A stretch of DNA of 64,000 nt from Balanoglossus misakiensis (taxonomy: Eukaryota > Hemichordata), in contig CM082579.2 of assembly GCA_040954595.2 (NCBI GenBank), positions 3,968,001 through 4,032,000 on the forward strand, in the 5' to 3' direction. Shown in pieces: positions 47,115 to 62,100 of this stretch. Every line of letters begins with the position of its first letter. Within the stretch, counting starts at the first letter, position 1. The translations under genes and the position numbers were made by a program. Under the pieces are notes generated by a model. That model was not told where the DNA came from. It made no database searches and was given only the letters and a program-made list of their open reading frames with translations.

Positions 47115-50100
47115 TCAGACCTCAGTGTGCAAATTGGAAAGATTGTCATCGCCACTCTCATAATCGCTCAAGCCCATCTCCGAGTCCGGCTCGCAGAGAC
47201 CGGACACGTCCGAGCAAGAGGCGTTTGTGGAGTAGACAGAGATCGACAAATTATCCATGTTGGACACGGAGTGCTCATAGTCGGCATTGTATTCGCAACC
47301 ATTGCCATACTCATCGTCTAGACCGTCCTGGGAACGCTGGTTGCCCGGGCGCCGGCCGCCTCCCAGGTTGCTGCGGTAACCGGGCGGCGGGCCGTACATC
47401 TCTTGCGAGTTCCCGTACATGTCCTGCGACGTCTGTGAATTGCTGTAACTATGGTGCGGTAAATACTGACTGGGATGCTGGCTGTACAAATTCTCCCTGT
47501 GCCGGTAGCTGTCGTAATTACTGTCCTCCGGATGGGGAGGTGGGGGAGGGGGTGGCGGGGGAGGGTAATTCTCTAACTGTCTCTGGAAGTCCTCGGCATT
47601 GTGCGAATATGAAATATCGCTGGGGTCTTCGGGATAGTCGGTGTCTTCTCCCACGTACTCATCCTCAATGATGAAATCATTCACGTTCGACTCCGTCGGT
47701 GAATCCGGCACTTCATACTGCGGTAACTCCGAAATCTCCGGAAGGTTGTCCGGGGGCATCCAATCCGTACAATCCCAGTGGTAGCCTATCAAACAAGACA
47801 ATAAACAGAAATAATCCACTACTTGCAGATTTTCGTGGCATGCACTATATATTCACATTTTGACCTCTGGCAAGATAGTGTGCACATCCAATAGGATCTC
47901 AGCCCATTTCATCCCCTATTTGCTTCTGTCGAGGTCCAACTTCACTATGAAAGAAATAATGGAATTGGACCAAACCATGGTGCTGAAAGGGTAAACGTTC
48001 TCTCACATACATAGCATAAAAAAAGATATCTGAACTGTCCAGAAAAGTTCATTTTCATAATTATGGAATATGGATGATGTCTTGAAGATCATATAAATCA
48101 GCCGTTTGCTCTGAATCATTTTGTCTATTGTTTTACATAATGACTATTTTGATTTTCTTCTCAAGTGCTATTCTGTGAAAAAAATCAAAATATTAAAGTT
48201 TTGCTCATGGACTTACATACACAGCTTGGTTTGGAGAAAACATTGATAGGAAAATAATTTAGTGTAAATTTCTTTCCTTTGTTTTAAAAGTAAATATGCC
48301 AAAAGGTCATCAAGTCACCACAAGTAATTAAACATGCACATACCAATGATAAATAATAATAATGAAAATAATTTCATTAGCTAGAGACTTAGACTAGTAA
48401 AATATATACATCATAACTATAATACATCGATAGGTAGCACAAGCATTATGTAATGTTTGTTTATTTGTTTGTTTGTATGTGTAACCATGGTATTCAACGG
48501 TAGCTGCGATGAGAAGAACACATGATGTGACAAACAAATCGGATGTAGACATGCATACGGTTAATCGCACCCGAAAACCCCAAGCACATAAATGAAATAC
48601 ACATATGGATATCACATGGAAGTTACTCAGTTGGTTGGAGTGACTGACATGCATTTATACACAATGTAACATTAACTTTCTTCTTCTGGAATTTTACTTA
48701 TACATGTAAATTCTAAGTGACAAAAGACACCATATACTTGTACATGATTACCCGAAGGACGTGTTCACAGGGAGCAGACATTGTTACTAGGATTAGGTGG
48801 TTCATCGTCTATACCTTTCTGCTGTTGGGGTGCTTTAATGTGGAGAGAGTTTGTTTTTAAATTAAGTACATAAGCGGCATTGGCAGCACAAAGGAAGGAG
48901 AGAGAGAAAAAGAGAGAAGAGATTGAGGTGTTAGCACTGTGTTTAATATTTGGGTCGATAATGATACATTATATCTAGAATGGGTTATTCAGGGTAGAAT
49001 GCTGTTCTTGGAATGGGAATGTTCTTGGGCATGGGTTGGTAAACTTTAAATTCTATCGGGCAATATCACAAGAAAGGGATGCATTATGTTCTGTTTTTCG
49101 TCATACTTCACGTTTCACTTTAAAACCGCATGCGAGGAAATAAGCAGCCCTTACGTGGGATGTTCCTTAACATCGAAGTGTCACAGTTCTCGGTGCACTG
49201 GTGAATTTTCCCTCTTTGTGAATGTGACTTACTACAGAATACTACAGAAAATGAAGGAAAGAGATTGCGATAGGAAAAGATGCTAACCAGGCTGTTTACG
49301 TTTCTTATGTGCTTTGGGCTTGTTGGTGCGATGGATGTAGACTGTCTGGTGCGTATCATGGAACTCCGTCATGGTCTCCAGGGGCTCCTCCGCCCCCATG
49401 AAGGGATTGTCGGCAGCGTCCACATCGTCGTCGGTCTGGCATTCGGCGTCGGCCTTGTCTCGGCCGAGCTGGCTCGATTCGCCGTCCGACCTGACCGACT
49501 CTACATCGGATAGATCACAGTCTGCTGCTGTTGTTGTTGTTGTTGGCATGAGCATGTTCCCGGGGGTGTCCGTCTCACACTGGGAGGGCACAGCATCACA
49601 GAAACTGACGTCGTGGCATACCCTCGGCACATTCTCTTCCACCGCACCATCACTGGCTAAATTTGGGGGTTCTTTTTGCTCGTCACGAGGGGAGGCGTTT
49701 TGCATAGAGTTATTGTTATCGTGATCGTTGTTGTTCATCAGATCAAGTTTGGCACTTTGATTGGGATTTGGGTTTGGGCAGGCCTCAACAAATGATGGCC
49801 CCGATGCCTGTACGGGAGCCACCGCCGGGCCGATGGCGGCCGCGGCAATGTCTTGCTCAGAGCAAGAACTTTCAACGTCAAAATTTGTCACTTGCGGTGG
49901 CATGTTAAAGCGCACACATTTGACCGACGACGGGGGTGCGTCTTTGTAAGTGGATGTATGTTTGTCACACTGGTTAGCTTTGAGGCTCAGAGAAGACTTG
50001 CGTTTTGCTTTGTCAGTGTCAGACCTGCCGCTTGCAGCTGCATCAACAAGAATTAATGGAATGTGTTAGTTGTCAGTCGAACAAAAAGCCACAATCTCCA

Positions 50101-53100
50101 AACATCTAGAATTTATACACATAGAGCCCTGCCTGGCGGAGCAAGCAGCATGCTACCACACATAAAAAGCACAGAGTAAAAAAGTTAGATTAAAAGATGC
50201 ATAATCCTTCAGGACAGATAACACTAACAGACAGACACATAACAGTGGACAAGTCAAGACAACATCAATATGTACATGTGACAAAATGGTTTAGCCCAAC
50301 GTGAACCACTGTGAAGTACTGACATGCATTATGTACACACCAAACCTATCACTAAATGGCCCGGCCTTGATGTCTAATCTACAGCTGCTCATTCTGTACA
50401 AAATGGTGGCAAAACTACTAGAACGGGTACATTATTTCATACATGTGCTAGCCCTAAAAATCAGAACTTGTGCGCTTTAGAGAAAAGGAATCAATTGTCT
50501 GCATGTTTCTGATATCAATAGATAAGGCTATACTGGCAAAAATGGAGTGGTCTGACATCCTGGGTACATATCAACAATTCAAATACTACTAGAATGGCCT
50601 TTTTTCATCTCAGCAATGCAGTTGCAAAGCTCATGCAAATTAATGAAATATCGTCAGCGACAATTTGCGATCACTTGACTCGAGTGCCTTTTGTTTACTG
50701 GGTGAGAGCGATTGCACAGTGAGTTTGTCTTTCATGCAAGCGATACACTGCACATAACTGAACATAAAGAGTAGCTTACAAACACTTCAATGACAATCTT
50801 GGCTATACTCTGCATTCAAGCAGGTAGAAAATCATTAAAATCACATCCCATCAATTTATGCTTTTTTGATTACACATCTACATTGTATCAATAAGCTCAC
50901 ATAAAACACCAAAAGCGCAATATTTACCTGGAAGCATGTCCTCCTCGTTTTCCGACTGAAGGGAACTCAGAGAACTGAAGTTTGTCCGGCTGCCATCTTG
51001 TCTGAATGTCTGTGGTTCTTCTTTGGTGACGTTCTTTTTGACCATCTTGGAATTGGGTTCGTTCAGCTTTTTACAAACTGAAATGCAAAGAACAAAACAT
51101 GTAGATGAGAAAGGTTGTTTCCATGGGTGATATCATTCAGTGTTAAAAGCTGAGAGTGTAACAAATGTATTTCCGAAGTTATCTACAATCTTTCTCTCCA
51201 CACAAATGTTTTGACATACCATTATTGTCATAGTTCTCTGTGACATTGGGCGGAACCGGTTCAAATTCCCACATCGGCTTGGCGATGGAGTCACTGTCTG
51301 ATGCCGAGTTGGACGGTGGCATGGGCGCCAGGGAGGGCTGCTGGCTGACTGGTTGGCCCTGGTAGGCGTTCTGGTCATCGTCGTAGTTCCTGTCGCAGTC
51401 CAAATTGTTGAGAGAGTTATGGTTGCTGGGGGTGTATGAGGCCGGCCTTTGTGGTATGTCTGGCGGTACAGGTTGGTAGTTGATGTCCAGATTGGAGAGC
51501 TTGCTGTCCCGTTTGTAGGAGTCGCCGGTGCGATTATCCACCCTCTTCAGCATCATGGAGTTGGCGTCGCAATCGTTGTTCTTGTTGGGGACTCGCTTGG
51601 TCTTCTTCATGCGCCTCCTCCTCCTTCTCCTTCGTCTGCACATGACGAAGAAGATGACGAGGACTATGATCAACACCAGCACGCCGGCGCCGATGACGAT
51701 TTCGATCCACGTGATGCCGATGCCGTTCGACGTGATGTTGTGCGAGTCGGCGTTCTTGCTGATGACGTTGCACTCTGGTCCGGGGTTTTCACTGTCGTTG
51801 CAGTCGCAGGAGTAGCCGCCAATGGTGTTGGTGCACGGCCCGGTATCGCACGGGTTATCAGCGCACTCGTCAATGTCGTCTGCACACAGCCAACCGGTGA
51901 ACCCTTCGGGGCACTCACAGGCCGGTCCGTTATCATCCTCCATGCAGGTGCCACCGTTTTCGCACGGGTTGTTCGCGCAATAGTTGGTACACGTCTTCCC
52001 AACAAAGCCATCCGGGCACACGCACTTGAAGTCGGTGTCCAAGTCAATGCACTCCCCGCCGTTTCTGCACGGGCTCGGTCCGCACGGTGTCGTGCTCTGG
52101 CACATATTGCCGTACCACCCCGGAGCACACTTGCAGACAAAGCTGCTCTGCCTATTATAACAGGTACCGCCGTGAGCACATGGGTTGCTCAGACAGGCAC
52201 TTCGCAAGCTGTAATCGCAGTCCGCGGTGTCTTTGGTGGTGACGCCGTCTCCCGATGTGGGCAGTCTCTCATTGTTCAACACCAGATCACTCATGCAACC
52301 TTCAAGTCCGTTGGTCAGACTCAGTCCGGTGAGCGGGTCCCTCTTACTGCGCCTGGCGGCGGAAATCTCAGCACCAAAGAAGATGTTATCCAAGTTGAGT
52401 TCTCTCTTGTCACCCGGTGCATCCGCGCTGCTTGTGTACTGGTTGTCCAGGGTGATTTTGGCATTGTTTCCTCTGCGGTGTACTGTCACGTCGTGCCACA
52501 TACCGTCGTCGATCGTCTGGGTGCCGATCTGCACTCTCCCTTCCCCACTGCCGCACTGGAACCGGTACTGGATGAAGCCGTTTTCAATCTGCAGGCGTAC
52601 ACGGAAATTCATTTTGTCATCAACAGGGTGGCAATTTGGATGTATGTATATGTTGTGATCAACATACAAAGATCAAGTTAAGCATATAATTGGGGTTTTT
52701 ATTCCACAACTTACCTCTAGGATACTGTAGTCATAGTCACCCTCTCCAAACATGATGTTGCCGTTGGGTTTTACGGTGCGTATTTTAGCTGATAGGAGTG
52801 TGGAGGTGGTGTCTAAAGCCAGGTTGCTGTAGTGTAGATAACTTGAACCAGAGAAGCTGACTGGTTTGTATTTAGGATCTGTAGTCAATGAAAAAAACAA
52901 TAAGTTAAAAAGAGTTAAGACTGTGCATACCTCTGTGGTCACTGTATACAGTCACAAAATTTTGTTTTAACTGCTTTCTGGTAACTTCCATCCTATCAAC
53001 CCATACATAACTAGACACACATAACAAGAAGAAGGAGATACAGGAACAAGAAAAGCAAGGCAAGAACATTGACTTTGGAAGCTTACCGACACAGTCTTCA

Positions 53101-56100
53101 TCCACAGAGTTGACTGCGCAGGCACATCGGTGACTTGCACCTTCCGGAATGCAAGTCATGTGATTCAGACAGGGGTTAGGCTCGCATGGGTTGAAGAAGT
53201 CGGGTTCCTGAGTGGGCAGATCCTCGCAATCCTCAGCTGGAAAGAGAGACAGCGATGGATTAGTCTGTGTTGTTTCCACTTATGCCATTATGAGGATGAT
53301 CTATTTAAGTTTCTACAACTTTAAATTTATCATAGCCAGAACATACAAGGTAATGATATCTGGGTTATGTCTTTGTTAATTTGGGTATGTGCCAGATGGA
53401 CACTTATGTGTGGTACAGTACAGTAGAGTACAGTACCGCACAGTACAGTACAGTAAACGTGATATGGTGAATGGTAATGAATCGCTACATACTTTTCTCT
53501 TTGCAGACACAGCTGTGGCTTCTGATGTGTTTCGCCGACACAAAGCTGGTTCTGGTTGAACTGACGGCGGAGATACTGGACTGGTCAAGCTGCAGGTTAT
53601 CTCGGCAGCGTGCTGTCTTCTCACACAGGCTGTCGGTGCAAATCGAGTAGAACACCTTGGAAACCGTCACGCCCATTCTCTCGTCCAGAGACGCGAGGCT
53701 CTCGTTGATCTTGCGGCCCAACGGCTTGGGTTTCAAGTACGAGTCGGGTGACTTCTCCACGGCGAACAGCACGTCCAGGTCCCCGCTGTTGAAGTCCGTC
53801 TCTTGCAGACTGATCATCTTGATGTCGTCCAACTCCACCGACTGCAGCATGTTCTTCATGGTACGGGCGAAGATGCGGTAGTAGCCCTCCAGGAACACCT
53901 CGGGACTGATGTCGTTGAAGCGTATGGTGAGGCTGTTGTCAAGCGTGGCGCGGGTCACCATCTCTACATTCACGCGGACTTCTCCGTAGGATGTGTACTT
54001 GCTGTCCGAGACGCTGATGTTGATGACGTAGAAGCCCACGTCAAGGTCCGGCAGGGCGATGATCTTCCCGTTGTCTTTGTCCACCATGAACAGATGCTTG
54101 TCGTTGGATGCCAAGTCGTACTTGAGGACGTCGTATTCGTCGTTGTCCTCGGCGTGTATCTTGCCGATGACACCGCCCGGGAAATCGTCTTGGAACGAGT
54201 TGATTGTGACCTCCATGGGGCTGGAGACGATGGGCGGGTGCTTGGAGACGATGACCCTCACGTCGACAAATGCCTCCGACCACAGGGCGGGCGTGCCGCT
54301 GTCGGTGGCGCGTACTCTCAGTTGGTAGTTGTCCTTCTGTCCCTGGTTGAAGCGGATCATGGGCCGCAGCTTCATGTCTCGGCTGATGCGGAATTCATTG
54401 CCCTCGTTGCCCTCGACGATCTCCATGGTGAACGGCGATCCGTTGGGTTGCGCGTCAGCGTCGGTCACAAAGAACTCTAACAGCTCTGTGTTTATCTCTG
54501 TGTCCTCCTGTGAATTCACAACATAAACACCACTTCAGTGAAACACAGATGAGACTATGAGCATGACAAGAACTGGGGTTAGACATAAGCATTGTCTTAA
54601 CCCTTTTACCCCATTTCCTTGTGTAACAGTCCAACTTTACCATAGAAAACAATAGATTTGGACCAAACCATAGTAGGAATAGGTAAAACCCCAAGAGTTG
54701 ACATGATGAAGAGTCCACTCACCTGTGTATTAACTGTATAGTTGGCCGACGAGAACATTGGTGGATTGTCGTTGATGTCAGACACTCGTATCTGCACAGT
54801 GACTACAGTGGACCGCTGTAATTCAATGCCATGATCACTGGCGCTCACTTCCAAGGTGTACGCTGATATCTGTAGTTACAAAATCACAAACATGGCACAG
54901 TTTACATTTTTGACTTCATTACTGTATCATTTTCATGGAGTGCAGAATATGTCTTGAGCATGCAGTTGTTGTGGGACTTTAAAGAAATGAATTTTCTTGG
55001 CATCAGGCTCTTTGTCTCTACAAGACAATTTGCTCACCTTCTCTCTGTCCAATTCTGATGTGATACTGAGTAGACCAGTCTCTTCATCAATGCGGAACTG
55101 ATCCAATCTGTCACCATGCATTATGGCATAGACAACATCGCCGTTGTGCCCGCTGTCAAGATCAGTGGCCATCACCTATTGGTGGGAGAGAAGAAAATAG
55201 GCATGGATAGTTTAGACAGTAGCCATTCACAAGAAAGCTGTAAAGGTCATATTGTTGAATGTAGCATCACAGACAGCCTCAAACTCTGTGTGAAACAAAT
55301 ACAAGACATCAGTACCATGTAAATGTTTACTGATTTGTTCTTACCTGCAGAACGCTGTCCCCGGCCTGAGCAGCCTCTGTGATCACGGTGCTGTACATCT
55401 GCTGGTTGAAGACCGGGGAGTTGTCGTTGGCGTCCGTGACGTTGATGCTGACCGTGGTCAGGTCGTGCTGTGGCTGGTCACCGCCGTCCACAGCCTGCAC
55501 TGTCAGGTAGTAATCTGTGGCCATCTCAAAGTCCAGGTAATCAACGACTGTGATCGTGCCTGTGAGGAAGTCAGAGAGGAAGGGTTATCAGCGATTCACT
55601 TATTCATATTCCAGTTATCCAATGTGTTGTTCAAGATGTCAATGTACTGACATTACTTCAAAGTTGACATGTTATTTCAATTTCTTTACAGAGTTCACAC
55701 AATCTTCCTACATCAACACTAACCTGTCATAGGATCGATGCGGAATTTCCCGTGTTCGTTACCACCAGTAATCCTGTACGTGATTTCTGCATTGACACCG
55801 ATATCTCTGCTCGTAGCCAGCACAGTGACGACGCTTTGGCCGACTGAAACGTCCTCAGACACGGACGCTTGGTAGTCGCGGTACTCGAACTCCGGAGGAT
55901 TGTCATCCTCGTCCAGGACGAAGATCTCCATGTACGCCACCGAGCTGAGCTTGGGAGTGCCACTGTCCGTGGCTCTGACGGTCAGATTGTAGAAGTCCTG
56001 TACTTCTCGGTCGAGCTCCTGCGTGAGGCTGGTGATTCCGGAGTCCTTGTCGATGGAGAATGTGCCTTGGGCCGAATCGACGAAGGAATATTTCACCTGG

Positions 56101-59100
56101 CGATTCATTCCTGGAATTGCAAAATTCAGGGGGGAAAAAACAATGGTATGAGTTTTTTTGAAATGTGTACTCCAACAGCAAACAAGTCCATTGCTGTTCA
56201 CACATTTCAGTTGAAGATGAAATTTACATGTTCACACCCACTTTGACTCAGGTGAAAGACGTCACTCCTGAAAACAACATTACCTGTATCGGGGTCCGTT
56301 GCAAGCACCCTGGTCAGCAGTGACTTGACAGCCGTCTTCTCTGAAAACCACTCTCTGTATACCACGTGCGTGAACTGTGGCGGGTTGTCGTTGATGTCAC
56401 TCAGGCTGATAGAAATCTCCGTTGAACAGGACCGGCCTCCTCCATCTGTAGCCGTCACATGCAGACTGTACACAGGGTGTAGCTCTCGGTCAAGGGGTGA
56501 TGATGTGGTCAAAACACCTTTAAAACACGACAAAAAATTAAATAAACTACTTTTCTAAACTGTACAGCAGACCTATCTACATCAGAAAAGTGGATATTCA
56601 ACTACAAATCAGCAACCCATTTCACCTCTTCCATAATCACATTTTTGTTCAACCGTACTTCTCTCAGTGGAATGGTTGGAATCTGGAAGAAGAGACCAGG
56701 ATATTGTCCACTCACCTGTTTTGGCATTCATGGCAAAAGCACTGGCCTGGTTGCCTTCAATGGCGTAGGTGATCTCAGCATTTCTGCCGGCATCATAGTC
56801 CACAGCCTTGACAGTGACCACATAGGTGCCGACCGGGACACTCTCTGATATCAGTTCTGAATACAGTGCCTGAAAGTGATAAGCAAGTGTTTCTGTGAGA
56901 AATCATTTTCCTCACAAGGAGTTCCATGTCAATCAGCCAACCAATCAACCATCAATCAAGCTAAGCTGCTTCTCCATCTTGTGTGCGTGTTTATCACAAT
57001 CTCAATGGACCAATGCCCACTTAGTGCTGGGTAAAACCACACAACAGGAAGCCAGTCAGACAGTGTATACTTTCAGATTACAGTGGTTGATCACCCTCAA
57101 CAGCCGGATATACAATAATGTCTATTAAACAATTGTTTTACTTGGCTGAAGCCGGGACTTGAGGACTGCTGAGTGCAAAAGGATTTAAACCATGCCTTCA
57201 TGTTGACTGACACCAACACTTAACACTTCTATCAAGACACTCACCTGTTGGCAGATTGGGCTGTTATCGTTTGCGTCCATGATGTCAACAACCAGCAGGG
57301 CTACGTCCATGAAGGCGCCATCAGTGGCAGTCACGTTCAGCATGTAGGTCTCTTTGAGTTCCCTGTCGACCGGTCTCAGCACGGTGACCTGTCCAGTGGC
57401 TCGGTCCACGAAAAAGTGGCCCAGCGCGTCGCCGCCGGTGATGTAGTACATGATGACCGCATTGGAGCCCACGTCGGCGTCGGTGGCAAACACGGTCGCC
57501 ACCTCGCTGCCGACCTCGGCTTCCTCGCTGATCTGCGCCGTGTACGTTCGGTGTTCGAACACCGGTGGTGAATCGTTGAAGTCTGACACCTCCACCTGCA
57601 CGACCGTCATCGCCGACAGCGGATTTCTCTCGTTGCTGTCTGTAGCAGTCACGCCAAACATGTACTTAGCCGTGGTCTCTCTGTCGAGCTCTCCCAGCAG
57701 GGATATCCAGCCGGTTTCCGGATCAATGGCGAATATCTCCGACACGTCACCGATGTTCGTGTTCAGCGAGTACGTGATCTTGCTGTTGGAAGACGAATCG
57801 CTGTCGGTGGCATACACCTGGATTATCCTGGCGTCCAACTGCGCATTCTCCGGTAGAGTGACCACATAGGGGTTGGCCTCAAACTTCGGCGCGTTGTCGT
57901 TAGCATCTTTCAACTGGATGGTGACATCGGTGAACGCGGACAGAGCTGGCGTTGTCTCGGTTTCGGCGCACACGGTCAGTTTGTGCCAGCGCACAGTTTC
58001 GTAATCCAGCTGCCCGCTGACGACGACCACGCCTTGCTGGTTGATAGTGAACTTGACCGGATTGTTGGTCTTGGGCTCGTTTCCGGCGACGATACTGTAG
58101 ACCACCGAATGGTTGCTCTGCGCCGTGATGGCAGCAATCTCGCTGCCAACTCTGATGTCTTCAAACACGTGGTAGACATAGCTGGTTTCTTCAAAGACCG
58201 GAGGGTACTCGTCTGGTTCCAGGACATAGACTTCCACCGGTACGTTGCTGCGCAGCGGCAGATCGCCGTTATCCTCTGCTTGGACGAAAAACTGGAACAC
58301 TGTGCCTTCTGTGGAGAAATAACCATGAGTACACATTTTCAGTTTTTGACAAAAGAAAGTGGCAAAATCAGCAGCAATCATGAAAGATCTTGCCCCATAC
58401 AAATGCAAAAGAGAATCATGATGCCAACATCCTCACCTTTATCAGTCATGGGTACCAACGTGGAAATAACTCCTGTGTCAGGATCGACGGTGAAGACATC
58501 CAGTATATCGGAATCTTCATCATAGATGGAATATGTGATATCCGCATTGGATCCCACATCGCTGTCCACAGCTATAACCTGCACAATGTAACAGAGAGAA
58601 AAAACATACATTACATTTATCTTGTAAATATCCATGTAGAAATGCAGTCTGTGTTAACATGCTACCATATATGGTGGCCATGCTCCAAAAGTTATAAAAG
58701 TTGCAATAGAATAAAATGTCTGAGAATCAGCTTAAAATAAAAGCAAACAAGATAACTCATGCTTACAGTTATGACAGCAGTTCCAGCTGGTATGTTAGCC
58801 CGCACATTGGTCTTATATTCAGCCACTTCAAACAATGGGGCATTGTCGTTGATATCGGTCAACGCAACTATGACTTCCGAATAGGCCACTTTGCCACCGC
58901 CGTCTGTAGCCATGAGTGGTATGACCATGGTCCTGTCCATCACGACTTCATGGTCCATTAGCCTGTTGCTGAAAATCTGGCCTGCAATAACACAACGTGT
59001 TGACATGGAGCATTAACGATCGGAAACGGTCATGCTGACGTGATCTCTCAATAGACATTATGCCCTGCAGGTCGTTTTTGGTGTCTTTTCCTCGTTTCTG

Positions 59101-62100
59101 AATTCTTTTCAGGGCAGCCACAATGAATGAATCTAAATGAAGAGGTGTGTTGTTTGTGTTTTTTTAAACGTTGGTTGGGTAAACACAAAGATCTACCCTG
59201 ACCGAAATGTAATCACTGACAGAGCATAGAAAATAATCAACCACCAACACTGGTGTGTGCTACACATATTAATAAAGTTGAGGAACTAGATTTTCCATCC
59301 TGAAGACATCAAATACTCCCAACATCTTGAATGTATTCAAATTTTCCCCCAAATTCTCACGTAACTAACTCCATGATGGACTGCAGTTGGACGTCTGGAG
59401 TTGAGGATGCAGTTTGAAGGATGCCCACTGCAGCCACCCCAATTCTGCATGAAGCAGTATCAGAATCCCAGCGCAAACTGACAACTCACCTGAGTCTGGG
59501 TCGATGGTGAACCTCTCCTGAGCATCCTCGCTCACGATCTTGTACGTGACTTTCCCGTAGACGCCCTCGTCGTCATCCCTTGCCAGTACCGTCAGAACAT
59601 GGGTGCCAGGCAGCAGGTTTTCCTGGCGTGCCGCGCTGTAAGATGTCGAGCTGAACACCGGCGCGTGGTGGTTTGTGGTGGTCACCCGGATGGCCACACT
59701 GGCCGAGCTGGTGAAAACGCCGTCGGAAACCGACACGTCCAGTGTGTATTCGCCCCTGATGTTTGGTGTGCGGGTGCTGGTCAGGCTGATTATACCTGCA
59801 AATCAATGAACACACATACATGAATATTTCACCCAAAATGCTACATGATGAATGTTAATTAATGGTGATGATTATTCGCTATATGAGTCAACTTGACAGG
59901 ACCACCAAGGCAACAGCAAACCACTGAAAATCATCACATATCTTCCACAGTCATTACTCATTCCTTCTACAGCTGACAGTGATTTAGCACAAAAAAAAAG
60001 AACTTCATTTCAGCCAAAGGGGCACAGTCATGAACTTTGACCATGGGGGAAAAACACAGCCTTTTAAAAGTAAATTCTCAATCCAAATACACAAACTGAC
60101 ATATATGCCCCCACCACCAAACATGCACAATGGCGATACAATAAATAAAACATTCCAAGAGAGGTCTCCATCAGAGCCATGTAACCACACACTAAGATGC
60201 CGACCTTGTATTTCTGACATCTTGTATTTGCTCTCCTTGCTAACCAGTTTGTGTAACGGAAATACCACCACCGATGATCAATATTTATTTTTACTTTATA
60301 GAGTTTGTTAGAGATAAAGATCTTACTAACTAAACTAACCAGGCTTGCCAATAAACAAAGTTAACCTTGCTGCCGGTTGATGACACCTTTCTATTTCTAT
60401 CGTTCTGATTTTTTCATTTTGGCAAATGGACACAGGAATAAAAAGTGGGAGCTTTTCACCTGTGCTGCTGTCGATGACAAAGTTCATTTCCTCGTTTCCT
60501 GACACGATGGAATACACCAGTCGGTTAGCATCACTGCTGTCCGGATCGGTCGCGGTCACCATGGTGACAAAGCTGCCCCTCTCGGCCAGCTCGCTGACGC
60601 TGCACTCGTAGGCGCTCTGTTCGAACGCCGGCGGGTTGTCGTTGAGGTCGGTGACGGTGACGCTGAGGCGGGTCTCGCTGGTCAGCGCCGGCATGCCCTC
60701 GTCGATGGCGATGACTTTGAAGTCGTGGTGGTCGTGCACCTCGTGGTCCAGCGGCCGGGAGGTGAGGATGAGCCCGCTGGACGAGTCGATGTGGAAGTAC
60801 TCGGTGATGTCCGACTCCTCGGCGAAGTGGTAGGACACGGCGCGGTTCCGGCCCGAGTCGTAGTCGCTGCTGCTGACCAGCGTGACGCGGGTGCCCACGG
60901 GGACAGACTCCGACAACGTGATGTGGTAGGACTGCTCGGTGAAGATCGGCGCGATGTCGTTGACATCCTCCACGTCGATGACCAGCACAACTTCGCCGTA
61001 TGATCCGGTCAGGGTGTCCGACGCACGTACAGTCAGACTGAACTGCTGTTGGGTTTCATAGTCCATGGGCCCAACAACTGACACAACACCTACAGACGAG
61101 AAAAATGAGGTCATTAGCAGCAGCAGATTTCAACTAAAAACACGACTATAAATTGGTTTTGTACATTAGTGAAAATGCCACAGCTTTTTAAGAGACACTG
61201 AAAACCATTTGTGCAAATAAATCAGTTCAGTAACCCACTTTTCCCCCATACTCACTAGCATCAATCATTTTTATTTGCCAAGTATTGATTTCAAACAAAC
61301 CTTGACTACACATAACAACTCAATCTATTGAGATGCTATTTCCTGACCAATTTTCAAATCACTGATTTATGTTTGATGTAAATGGTGAAGAGCGGGCAGG
61401 GGCAGAGTAAATTGGCAAGGAATTCTCTACAGATATGACCTGTGCATATGAGTCTCATATTTATCATTTTCAAGGGCATATAATTTTATGGTACTTCATC
61501 CAGTCTCTGTCCTTCAGCACAGATGTTGGCCTTCAAGCCTTTTCAATAAAAAACAAGATTACACCGAGTGCCTATAGAGATAGCCAAAGATGGACTGAAG
61601 TTCTACATCTTCATACCAAAACTTTATGCCGACTTTTAAATAATCTGGTTTAATTTTAAAGAGGGCTTGAATACTGAGGACTATGCCATGTCTTGAAACC
61701 TACCAGTGTTATGATCAATGGCAAACTGATTGAAGGTATCTCCGTCGGTGATACTATAAATCAGCTTCCTTCCGTCGGAGCTGTTGGCTTGGATGTGTAT
61801 GACCTGCGTGTACAGCTGGATACTCTCCTTGATGCTGGACGTGTAGAAGGCTCTCTGGAACACCGGCATGGCTTTGTTCATGACCGAGATCGGGACCTGC
61901 ACTTCGGCAGTCAGCTTTGGAGTTCCTGGGGTAGATTAGGGAGGGGGGAGAGCATGGTGTGAGTACTTTTGGTTGACAAATAACTATCATAGATGGGTTT
62001 TGTCACCAGTGATGTTGCATCACTATTCATCTCGGACTGGGACACATCAAAGTTTACCTGACAGTCATCATTGAACATGACGAAGTTGCGGACATACTAC

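Noticed and set aside
51449-52681. 410-codon plus-strand frame
   Set aside because: It lies opposite the FAT LamG/EGF/transmembrane exon, whose reading is confirmed by domain content and splice sites. Long antisense frames arise from codon bias in the GC-rich exon.
53803-54480. 225-codon plus-strand frame
   Set aside because: Antisense to the FAT exon 53493-54507; Val/Asp/His-rich composition typical of reverse-complement cadherin codons.
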